Shown here: positions 1-5,977 of the stretch, in pieces | How the letters are laid out: the number at the start of each line of letters is the position of its first letter | Numbering within the stretch: the first letter of the stretch is position 1 | Source: CAZFXZ01 sp964523165 | GTDB lineage: Bacteria; Patescibacteriota; Patescibacteriia; JACRDY01 | Assembly: GCA_964523165.1 (NCBI GenBank) | Contig: CAZFXZ010000037.1 | Span: 1-6,146, forward strand | Length of the DNA stretch: 6,146 nt | Reading direction: 5' to 3' | Program-made: the position numbers and the translations under genes | Notes under the pieces: generated by a model | Told to the model about the DNA's origin: nothing | Database searches by the model: none | What the model saw: the letters and a program-made list of their open reading frames with translations, nothing else

Positions 1-1448
1 TTCGTTTGCCGGATTTGGTTTATAATTTTTTGATCGTCGGCGCCTTGTCAGCCGGCTTTATCCCGGTTTTTATCCGGAGTTTCAAAAAATCGGAATCGCA
101 AGCTTGGCAAGTCACTTCCAGCGTTTTAAATATCTTAGTTGTTAGTCTGTTGGTTTTATCAGCGGTTTTATTTATTTTTGCCCCACAGTTAACAGCCTTG
201 ATCACGCCGGGCTTTGATCAAAGCTCTCAAGATTTGACCAGCTATTTGACTAGAATAATGTTTCTTTCGCCATTATTATTAGGTATTAGCGCTATTTGGG
301 GTGGGATTTTGCAATCGTTAAAAAAGTTTTTTGTTTATTCGTTAGCGCCGATTTTATACAACATCGGCATCATGATTGGCGCGTTGTGGTTTGTGAAATG
401 GTGGGGGGCTGCCGGTTTGGCTTGGGGTGTGGTCTTGGGTGCGTTTTTACACATGATTATTCAGCTGCCGGCTGTTTTAGCTTCGGGGTTTAAATACAGT
501 TGGTCGTGGCATTGGCGGGACTCAGAAGTCCGAGAAATAATAATTTTGATGATTCCTCGGACCTTGAGTTTGGTCGTCAGTCAGCTTAACTTGGTCGTTA
601 TGACCATGATCGCTTCAACTTTGACCATTGGCTCAGTAGCGATTTTTAGTTTTGCTAATAATTTACAATCTTTCCCCTTGGGTGTGTTTGCCTTATCTTT
701 TGCTATCGCGGCCTTTCCGACTTTAGCCAATGCGGTCGACGATAATGACCATGAAAAATTTATAAAAAACTTTTCGGCCACGGCCAGGCAAATTTTGTTT
801 TTTATTATCCCGCTCTCGACTTTATTTTTGGTCTTGCGGGCGCAAATTACTCGCGTGGTCTTGGGTAGCGGCGCTTTTGATTGGGCCGATACGATTGCTA
901 CGGCCGACACTTTAGCTTTTTTGGTCATGAGTTTATTTGCTCAGGGTTTATCGCCGTTGTTGATCAGGGGATTTTTTGCCAAAAAAAATACGGCCATACC
1001 TTTTTACGTTGGTTTGATCAGCGTAGCAATCAATATTATTTTGGCTTGGTTGTTGTCACCAGTTTTGGGTATTGCCGGCCTGGCTTTGGCTTTTTCAGTC
1101 GGAGCGATTGTTAACATGGTTTTACTCTGGACGTTTTTGCATTGGCAGATCGGTTCGCTGGATGAGCCGACAATTTTGTGGGCTACGGCCAAAATTTCTT
1201 TAGCTTCGTTTTTTATGGCTTTAGTTACCCAATGGTTAAAATTTGCCGTCGAGCCTTGGACGGGCACAGCCACTTTCGCTGGTATTTTGGCGCAAAGTTT
1301 GGTTGCCGGCCTGATCGGTCTGGTGGTTTTTGTTTTGATTAGCTTGTTGTTGCGCTCCGAAGAAATGAGTTTATTTTTGATTTCTTTACGGCGTCGACTC
1401 TGGCGCCAAGAAAAATCTAAAGTCGAGCAACTTGAAAGTGAGTTATAG
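1..1448 (+). CDS. murJ: Lipid II flippase MurJ (MviN family), 5'-truncated by window edge
   Basis: MurJ flips undecaprenyl-linked lipid II across the cytoplasmic membrane for peptidoglycan synthesis. The open frame enters from upstream (codons in phase from base 3). The first visible residues, RLPDL followed by VGALSAGFIPVF, match the end of MurJ helix 1 and helix 2, so I estimate that about 40 N-terminal residues are missing. The TTG at position 6 is therefore an internal codon and not the start. About 480 residues are visible, with a dozen or so hydrophobic segments, the ITPGF element after the second visible helix, and the family-typical stretch with LAPILYN near residue 115. It ends in a basic/acidic cytoplasmic tail (RRRLWRQ through the terminal ESEL) and a TAG stop. 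No terminator lies directly behind it, so transcripts may run on into the small gene at 1501. The family call is very safe; substrate specificity is inferred from the family. Confidence 0.93.
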   Translation, partial: RLPDLVYNFLIVGALSAGFIPVFIRSFKKSESQAWQVTSSVLNILVVSLLVLSAVLFIFAPQLTALITPGFDQSSQDLTSYLTRIMFLSPLLLGISAIWGGILQSLKKFFVYSLAPILYNIGIMIGALWFVKWWGAAGLAWGVVLGAFLHMIIQLPAVLASGFKYSWSWHWRDSEVREIIILMIPRTLSLVVSQLNLVVMTMIASTLTIGSVAIFSFANNLQSFPLGVFALSFAIAAFPTLANAVDDNDHEKFIKNFSATARQILFFIIPLSTLFLVLRAQITRVVLGSGAFDWADTIATADTLAFLVMSLFAQGLSPLLIRGFFAKKNTAIPFYVGLISVAINIILAWLLSPVLGIAGLALAFSVGAIVNMVLLWTFLHWQIGSLDEPTILWATAKISLASFFMALVTQWLKFAVEPWTGTATFAGILAQSLVAGLIGLVVFVLISLLLRSEEMSLFLISLRRRLWRQEKSKVEQLESEL

Positions 1449-1450
1449 TC

Positions 1451-1479
1451 TTGCGGTTTAGTCTGGTCAGATGTAATCT
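1451..1479 (+). promoter_or_regulatory. Possible weak promoter for the 73-residue membrane protein
   Basis: A -35-like TTGCGG (1451-1456) is separated by 17 nt from a -10-like TAATCT (1474-1479). Both hexamers are imperfect. The placement just behind the murJ stop and about 20 nt ahead of the next gene is plausible, but read-through from murJ would serve equally well. Confidence 0.3.
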
Positions 1480-1489
1480 AGTGTTAGCT

Positions 1490-1495
1490 AGGAGG
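1490..1495 (+). promoter_or_regulatory. Strong Shine-Dalgarno sequence AGGAGG
   Basis: AGGAGG lies 5 nt ahead of the ATG at 1501. It fixes the start of the small membrane gene and is the only full-consensus ribosome site in the window; lepA, the 32-residue gene, recJ and rnhA have nothing comparable. Confidence 0.85.
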
Positions 1496-1500
1496 ACATC

Positions 1501-1722
1501 ATGATCGTTCAGACAACATCCAGTGCTCGGCGTTGGCACAGGCCGAGTTGGCTGCCCAGTCCCATCGGCTGTTTGTTTGGCGCTTGTGTGCCGGCCGGTG
1601 TTTGGGCCGTATGGGTCTGGCTTGCCGAGCCGATCGACAAGAGCTGGGATCGGCCGTGGCTGATCGTGGCCGTGATTGTGGCCATTTTCTTCTCCTATGT
1701 TTTCACCAAGGTCTTAGACTAG
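1501..1722 (+). CDS. Unrecognised 73-residue membrane protein, two predicted helices
   Basis: I do not recognise a family. The protein has a basic N-terminal tail (R10, R11, H13, R14), a first hydrophobic segment at about residues 22-42 and a second at about 53-71. A short charged loop (E43, D46, K47, D50, R51) joins them. This fits a helical hairpin with both ends in the cytoplasm. Tryptophan is frequent: seven of 73 residues (12, 17, 35, 38, 40, 49, 53). Coding support is good: a perfect AGGAGG 5 nt before the ATG, a TAG stop, and a terminator that begins on the stop codon. GC is about 58 % by my count, clearly above murJ and lepA, which could mean foreign origin or a relaxed composition. 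An overlapping frame (1533-1889) is open too but has no ribosome site. The gene is probably real; its function is unknown. Confidence 0.72.
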   Translation: MIVQTTSSARRWHRPSWLPSPIGCLFGACVPAGVWAVWVWLAEPIDKSWDRPWLIVAVIVAIFFSYVFTKVLD

Positions 1723-1746
1723 GGTTGACTCGTCAGCCCTTTTTTT
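1721..1746 (+). terminator. Rho-independent terminator after the 73-residue gene
   Basis: AGGGTTGA (1721-1728) pairs with TCAGCCCT (1733-1740) as an 8-bp stem with one G-U pair and a CTCG tetraloop. A run of T follows through 1746. The left arm starts inside the TAG stop codon. It separates the murJ/small-gene unit from the lepA unit. Confidence 0.88.
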
Positions 1747-1747
1747 A

Positions 1748-1776
1748 TTGTCTTTTTAGATATTTTAAGCTACAAT
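1748..1776 (+). promoter_or_regulatory. Sigma70-type promoter of the lepA unit
   Basis: TTGTCT (1748-1753, four of six matches to TTGACA) and TACAAT (1771-1776, five of six matches to TATAAT) are spaced by the ideal 17 nt, directly behind a terminator. Transcription should start near 1782-1785. That puts the first ATG (1788, the broken lepA copy) almost at the 5' end of the RNA, while the intact lepA start at 1903 lies roughly 120 nt downstream. Confidence 0.75.
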
Positions 1777-1787
1777 GGCCCTACTTT

Positions 1788-1889
1788 ATGGATCAGTCAA
1801 AAATCCGAAATTTTTGCATTATTGCTCACATTGATCACCCCGCGTCGCTTCGCTGTCGCTCGCTATGCGGGGCGCGACTCAGTAAATGA
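1788..1889 (+). pseudogene. Broken extra copy of the lepA 5' end (33-codon upstream ORF)
   Basis: The ATG at 1788 opens MDQSKIRNFCIIAHIDH, a textbook LepA N-terminus up to the residue before GKST of the P-loop. The match stops at 1838. The frame then runs through the GC-rich palindrome as unrelated residues and ends at TGA 1887-1889, 13 nt before the intact lepA ATG. Bases 1803-1838 align without gaps to 1915-1950 with 31 of 36 identical. All five differences are at third codon positions, and the last 15 bases are identical. The offset is 112 nt, so the two copies are in different frames. There is no Shine-Dalgarno, but the start is almost leaderless from the predicted promoter. It may be an inert remnant, or a translated upstream ORF coupled to lepA by reinitiation; the sequence cannot decide. 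Confidence 0.8.
1838..1878 (+). repeat. GC-rich palindromic (REP-like) repeat between the two lepA fronts
   Basis: The stretch is about 76 % GC (31 of 41), far above its surroundings. CCCCGCGT (1838-1845) pairs with ATGCGGGG (1865-1872), including one G-T pair, around a 19-nt loop. The loop contains two tandem units, GTCGCTTCGCT (1844-1854) and GTCGCTCGCT (1855-1864). GTCGC (1844-1848) can alternatively pair with GCGAC (1874-1878). There is no T run, so it is not a terminator. It resembles short palindromic intergenic repeats of small genomes; that it is multicopy is inference. It would form a hairpin in the lepA leader RNA. Confidence 0.65.
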
Positions 1890-1902
1890 CATCTTTTTTC
1901 CT

Positions 1903-3672
1903 ATGACTTCCTCTATTCGCAACTTCTGCATTATCGCTCACATTGATCACGGCAAATCGACTTTGGCCGACAGATTTTTGGAAGTTACAGCCACGGTCGA
2001 AAAGCGCAAAATGCAAGAGCAACTTCTTGATCAAATGGACCTCGAGCGTGAACGGGGTATTACCATCAAACTGCAGCCGGTCCGTATGGATTATCAAGGC
2101 CATGTTTTAAATCTTATTGATACCCCCGGCCACGTCGATTTTAGTTATGAGGTTTCGCGATCGTTGGCCGCCGTCGAAGGCGCAATTTTGTTAGTTGACG
2201 CTAGCCAGGGGATTCAAGCTCAAACTTTGGCTAATTTATATTTGGCCTTAGAGCAAAATCTGACCATTATACCGGTTTTAAACAAAATTGATTTACCAGC
2301 GGCCGACGTGCCCAAAGTCACTAAAGAAATTGTCCACTTGTTGGGTTGTGAGCCGCAAGAAATTTTAGCCGTCTCAGCCAAAACCGGTCAGGGTGTTGAA
2401 GCGGTTTTAACTGAGATTATCAAGCGCGTCGCCCCGCCAACTTCAGCCGATGAAAAATTACAAGCGTTAATCTTTGATTCTAGTTTTGATGAATATCGTG
2501 GCGTAGTGGCGGACATCCGAGTGGTTGGTGGTCAGGTCAAAAAGGGGGACAATGTAAAATATTTGGCTACCGGCGCGGTCGGTGAAGTTTTGGAAGTGGG
2601 AGTATTTAAACCACAACTTCAACCCAAAGAAAATTTAACAGCCGGCGAAATCGGCTATATCGTTACCGGCCTAAAAAATGTTGAAGAATGTCGGGTTGGT
2701 GACACTATCGGCCGACCTGATTCTAAACCGTTGGCTGGTTATCGTGAAGTCAAACCCATGGTCTTTGCCGGTTTATTTTGCAAAGAAGGTGATGACTATC
2801 CGCAACTGCGCGAAGCTTTGGAAAAATTAAAACTCAATGATGCTTCGCTAGTCTTTGAGCCAGAAAATTCTCCAGCTTTGGGTTTTGGTTTTCGTTGTGG
2901 CTTTTTGGGCATGTTGCATTTGGATATCGTCCAAGAGCGATTAAAGCGTGAATATGATTTGGATTTGATTGTCACCGTGCCGTCAGTAGCTTATCGCTTG
3001 ACGACCACGGATGGTAAACGCAAAATTATCAAAAGCCCACAAGAGCTACCCGACGCCTCAAAGATTGAAACAGTTGAAGAGCCGTTGATGAAATTAGATA
3101 TCGTCTCACCCAAAGATTATCTGGGCAATATTATGGAATTAGTAGCGGTTAAAAGAGGCGTTTATCAAACCACAGAATTTCTCGATGAGACCATAGCAGT
3201 TTTGCATTACACTATTCCTTTGGCCGCTCTGGTTATAGATTTTTATGATAAACTAAAAAGTGTTTCGCAGGGCTATGCTTCGATGAATTATGATTTTGCT
3301 GATTACCAAAAAGCCGACGTCCGCAAGCTCGATGTCTTAGTCGCTGGCGATAAAGTCGAAGCTTTATCGACGATTGTTTACGCTGATGAGGCTTATAATG
3401 TTGGCAAAAAAGTCACTAAAGAATTAAAAGATGTTTTGCCTCGCCAGATGTTTGAAGTCAAATTACAAGCGGCTATCGGTGGGACAATTATTGCTTCAGA
3501 AAAGATCCCGGCCATGCGCAAAGATGTCACGGCCAAACTTTACGGCGGTGACGTGACGCGTAAACGCAAACTATTAGAAAAACAGAAAAAAGGTAAGAAA
3601 AAAATGATGGCCATGGGCGTGGGTAAAGTCGATATCCCAGCCGAAGCCTTTATGGCCGTTTTAAAACGTTAA
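1903..3672 (+). CDS. lepA: Translation elongation factor 4 (LepA/EF-4), ribosome-associated GTPase
   Basis: LepA binds the ribosome like EF-G and hydrolyses GTP; it is linked to back-translocation and 30S biogenesis. The product is 589 residues, close to the usual 600. All G motifs are intact: G1 AHIDHGKST (12-20), G2 ERGITIK (50-56, switch Thr54), G3 DTPGH (73-77), G4 NKID (127-130) and G5 SAKTG (158-162). Further on come the LepA signature with FRCGFLGMLHLDIVQERL and the LepA-specific C-terminal domain, with YGGDVTRKRKLLEKQKKGKK and a terminal IPAEAF element. I chose the ATG at 1903 because MTSSIRNFCIIAHIDH matches family N-termini. The in-frame TTG at 1822 would add 27 residues translated from the repeat. 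No Shine-Dalgarno precedes it. It heads the unit with recJ and rnhA. A broken duplicate of its front lies upstream. Confidence 0.97.
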   Translation: MTSSIRNFCIIAHIDHGKSTLADRFLEVTATVEKRKMQEQLLDQMDLERERGITIKLQPVRMDYQGHVLNLIDTPGHVDFSYEVSRSLAAVEGAILLVDASQGIQAQTLANLYLALEQNLTIIPVLNKIDLPAADVPKVTKEIVHLLGCEPQEILAVSAKTGQGVEAVLTEIIKRVAPPTSADEKLQALIFDSSFDEYRGVVADIRVVGGQVKKGDNVKYLATGAVGEVLEVGVFKPQLQPKENLTAGEIGYIVTGLKNVEECRVGDTIGRPDSKPLAGYREVKPMVFAGLFCKEGDDYPQLREALEKLKLNDASLVFEPENSPALGFGFRCGFLGMLHLDIVQERLKREYDLDLIVTVPSVAYRLTTTDGKRKIIKSPQELPDASKIETVEEPLMKLDIVSPKDYLGNIMELVAVKRGVYQTTEFLDETIAVLHYTIPLAALVIDFYDKLKSVSQGYASMNYDFADYQKADVRKLDVLVAGDKVEALSTIVYADEAYNVGKKVTKELKDVLPRQMFEVKLQAAIGGTIIASEKIPAMRKDVTAKLYGGDVTRKRKLLEKQKKGKKKMMAMGVGKVDIPAEAFMAVLKR

Positions 3673-3677
3673 TTTTT

Positions 3678-3776
3678 ATGAAAAGACGTCAAGTTTTGAA
3701 AATTGCTTGGGCTATAGTCAGCGCCATCGTGATTTTTAGTATGATCGCTTGGACCTTTGCCATTGGCATGTCGTAA
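3678..3776 (+). CDS. Unrecognised 32-residue single-helix membrane protein
   Basis: The frame starts at an ATG five bases after the lepA stop and ends with TAA one base before the recJ ATG, so it fills the gap exactly. The product has a basic head (MKRRQVLK) followed by one uninterrupted hydrophobic segment from about residue 9 to 30 containing two Trp. This predicts a single helix with the N-terminus inside. There is no Shine-Dalgarno, as for its neighbours, and translation is probably coupled. I know of no function. Short one-helix proteins in such positions can be membrane-complex subunits or regulators, but that is only analogy. Support comes from the perfect fit between two genes and the coherent charge/hydrophobic pattern; against it stands only its short length. 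Confidence 0.65.
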   Translation: MKRRQVLKIAWAIVSAIVIFSMIAWTFAIGMS

Positions 3777-3777
3777 T

Positions 3778-5547
3778 ATGCAATGGCAAATCGCACCTAT
3801 CTTACCAGTCGAGCTGACGGCTAAATTTCCGGAAATCCCGCCGGTGGTTTTGCAATTGCTTTATAATCGCAAGATAACGACCCGTGAAGAAATTGATGAA
3901 TTTTTAAATCCCGATTACAATCATCATTTGCACGATCCATTTTTATTTAAGCAGATGACACTAGCCGTCGAAAGAATTTTTTTGGCCGTGACTAGTGGTG
4001 AAAAAATCGTCGTTCATGGTGATTATGACGCTGACGGCGTGACGAGTTCAGCTGTTATGTTTACGACTCTACGCAAATTAATAGAAGTTTTTGGCCATGA
4101 TGATAAAAATGAGTTATTAGACATTTTTATTCCCCATCGTGAAAAAGAAGGTTATGGTTTAAAAAATTCGACCGTTGAATTATTTATAAAAAATAACGTC
4201 AATTTGGTCGTGACGGTCGATTGTGGTACGGCCAGTGTCGAAGAAATAAAGTTGTGCCAAAAAAATAATATCGACGTAGTAGTGACCGATCATCACCAAG
4301 AAACTTTAGAATTACCACCGGCCGTAGCGATTATCAACCCACATCTGAAAGGTGAAAGTTATCCCTTTAAAGAATTATCCGGCGTCGGCGTAGCTTTTAA
4401 AACCGTTCAAGCTTTGTTAGTAGAAGCCAAAAAACGCGCCCCACGGGAAAATTGGGAGGGCTTTGAAAAATGGTTGCTCGACTTAGTGGCGATCGGCACC
4501 GTAGCCGATGTCATGCCCCTAATTGGGGAAAATCGAACGTTAGTCAATTATGGTTTAGTCGTTTTAAATAAAACTCAAAAAATCGGCTTAAAGAAATTAT
4601 TTGAAGGTTTGAGCGCTTTTAACGTCAACGGCCCAACCATGGCTGATGGTATCAACACGCAAGTCATTAGTTTTCAGATTGCCCCCCGACTTAATTCGGC
4701 TGGACGAATTGATCATGCTAGTACGGCTTATGAATTGCTGATCACTGAAGATGTTGATGAGGCTTTGAGGTTGATCGGGCAAATTGAACAAACTAATAAT
4801 GAACGCCAAGCTTTGACCGAACAAGTTGTAACAGCCGTGACTGACGAATTAGCCAAACAAAAAAAACAAGGCTGTAAAATTTTGATCGGCTTGGGTCGTG
4901 GTTGGCCACCGGGTTTAGTTGGTTTGGTGGCCGGCAAACTAGTTAGGCAGTTTAATTTGCCGGTCATTATCGCTTCAGATTTTGAAGGAAAAATTATCGC
5001 TTCGGGTCGGAGTTTGCCACAATTTGACTTGATGGATCCTTTGCGTCAGCTTGATAGTGAAAAGTTTTTTAGTAATTATGGTGGTCACGCCCAAGCTTGT
5101 GGCTTTACTTTGGCTAGTGATATTAAGTTTGAAGATTTTGTTAAACGCTTTCAGGCTATTGCTCAAGAAGTTTTAGACGGCCTTGATTTATCGGCGATTT
5201 TAAACATTGATATCGCTGCCGAGCTAAAAGATATCAATTGGACGTTATATGACGCCCAAGAACGTTTCGCACCTTTTGGCTACGGCAATCCTCAGCCCTT
5301 GTATTGTTTAAAAAATTTAATCGTTGATAGTGCCCAAGGTTTGGGCAAAGATCAAAGCCATCTCAAAATCATGGTCAGTCAAAACAAATCCAAATCACGC
5401 AAGCTAATCGGCTTTGGTTTGGCCAAAAATAATCCACTCCAACCGGGCGACGTGATAGACGTGGTGGTGGAATTGGGAGTAAATCAGTGGAATGGCAATC
5501 GTGAATTGCAAATGAAAATTGTTGACTTGAAAAAAGTAACGATTTAA
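3778..5547 (+). CDS. recJ: Single-stranded-DNA-specific 5'-3' exonuclease RecJ
   Basis: RecJ degrades single-stranded DNA 5' to 3' in recombinational, mismatch and base-excision repair. The product is 589 residues (E. coli RecJ is 577). DHH-family motifs are complete: motif I DYDADG (82-87), VDCGT (from V147, with D148), DHH (171-173) and GTVADVMPL (Asp244), which together bind two metal ions. The DHHA1 part carries SGRS (409-412) and GGHAQACG (from 435; His437). The last 130 or so residues fit the RecJ OB-fold domain. I chose the ATG at 3778, one base after the preceding stop. Frame-matched codons back to 3757 would add seven residues (MPLACRN) overlapping the 32-residue gene, without family support. 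No ribosome site is visible, so coupling to the upstream stop is likely. All catalytic residues I looked for are present. Confidence 0.96.
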   Translation: MQWQIAPILPVELTAKFPEIPPVVLQLLYNRKITTREEIDEFLNPDYNHHLHDPFLFKQMTLAVERIFLAVTSGEKIVVHGDYDADGVTSSAVMFTTLRKLIEVFGHDDKNELLDIFIPHREKEGYGLKNSTVELFIKNNVNLVVTVDCGTASVEEIKLCQKNNIDVVVTDHHQETLELPPAVAIINPHLKGESYPFKELSGVGVAFKTVQALLVEAKKRAPRENWEGFEKWLLDLVAIGTVADVMPLIGENRTLVNYGLVVLNKTQKIGLKKLFEGLSAFNVNGPTMADGINTQVISFQIAPRLNSAGRIDHASTAYELLITEDVDEALRLIGQIEQTNNERQALTEQVVTAVTDELAKQKKQGCKILIGLGRGWPPGLVGLVAGKLVRQFNLPVIIASDFEGKIIASGRSLPQFDLMDPLRQLDSEKFFSNYGGHAQACGFTLASDIKFEDFVKRFQAIAQEVLDGLDLSAILNIDIAAELKDINWTLYDAQERFAPFGYGNPQPLYCLKNLIVDSAQGLGKDQSHLKIMVSQNKSKSRKLIGFGLAKNNPLQPGDVIDVVVELGVNQWNGNRELQMKIVDLKKVTI

Positions 5548-5556
5548 AGTTTAGTT

Positions 5557-5976
5557 ATGACAAGTAAATTAATCATTCACACCGACGGTGGGGCGCGCGG
5601 CAATCCCGGACCAGCCGGACTGGGGGTGGTGATAAATGATGAAAAAAATAATATAGTGGCGACAATTAGTGATTATATTGGCGTGGCCACCAACAATCAG
5701 GCCGAGTACGCCGCCGTTTTGGCCGCCTTAAATAAGGCTGTCGAGTTACAAGCCGAAGAAATAATTTTTTATTTAGACAGTGAACTGGTAGTCAAACAAC
5801 TGCGTGGCGAGTATAAAGTCAAAGATGTCGAGTTGGGCAAAATTTTTATAAAAATTTATAATTTAAGTCAAAAATTTAAAAAAATCACTTATCATCACGT
5901 TTATCGTGAAGATAACAAGCAAGCCGACGCTTTGGTTAACCAGGCTATCGATCACGCTCTTTTGAGGGGGGAGTAA
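5557..5976 (+). CDS. rnhA: Ribonuclease HI family protein, handle-less type
   Basis: RNase HI cuts the RNA strand of RNA-DNA hybrids (R-loops, primers). The product is 139 residues. The acidic catalytic set is complete: Asp10 (TDGGARGNPGP), Glu50 (NNQAEY), Asp74 (YLDSELV) and Asp124 (NKQADALVN). After GEYKVKD (84-90) the chain goes straight to the next helix, so the basic handle of the 155-residue E. coli enzyme is missing. Near the active site the loop reads HVYRED, with Arg117 where the classical bacterial enzyme has its catalytic His region. This is the pattern I associate with the Sulfolobus-type/'RNase HI family' branch (from memory, not an alignment). It starts 9 nt after recJ with no ribosome site and ends 1 nt before the zinc-ribbon gene. 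The symbol is used in the broad sense. Confidence 0.92.
   Translation: MTSKLIIHTDGGARGNPGPAGLGVVINDEKNNIVATISDYIGVATNNQAEYAAVLAALNKAVELQAEEIIFYLDSELVVKQLRGEYKVKDVELGKIFIKIYNLSQKFKKITYHHVYREDNKQADALVNQAIDHALLRGE
5965..5973 (+). promoter_or_regulatory. Purine-rich ribosome site for the zinc-ribbon gene
   Basis: AGGGGGGAG, inside the last codons of rnhA, contains GGAG four nt before the GTG at 5978. It supports the unusual GTG start of the next gene and a translationally linked arrangement. Confidence 0.55.
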
Positions 5977-5977
5977 G

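Noticed and set aside
6..8. TTG as a murJ start codon
   Set aside because: The codons before it are in phase and the residues at this point match the interior of MurJ after helix 1, so the gene is cut by the window.
581..928. Reverse-strand open frames over murJ, lepA and recJ
   Set aside because: They are antisense shadows of well-recognised genes, with low-complexity Lys/Ala/Ser-rich translations and no ribosome sites.
1533..1889. A 118-codon open frame running from inside the 73-residue gene to the lepA leader
   Set aside because: It crosses a terminator and a promoter, lacks a ribosome site, and its only recognisable part is the lepA fragment that starts at 1788.
1822..1902. In-frame TTG at 1822 giving LepA a 27-residue N-terminal extension
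   Set aside because: The extension would be translated mostly from the palindromic repeat, has no family support and no ribosome site; the ATG at 1903 matches usual LepA N-termini.
1824..1950. The 15-bp perfect direct repeats (1824-1838 and 1936-1950) as a transposon target-site duplication
   Set aside because: The similarity continues upstream for 21 more bases with silent codon differences, so it reflects homologous coding sequence and not a simple target duplication; no transposase is present.
1788..1960. Programmed frameshift joining the upstream LepA-like start to lepA
   Set aside because: A shift would still have to pass through the repeat and would duplicate the P-loop front. No slippery site fits, and the intact gene has its own start.
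3757..3777. Upstream recJ start adding MPLACRN
   Set aside because: It overlaps the 32-residue gene, lacks a ribosome site and adds residues without family support; the ATG at 3778 follows the previous stop by one base.
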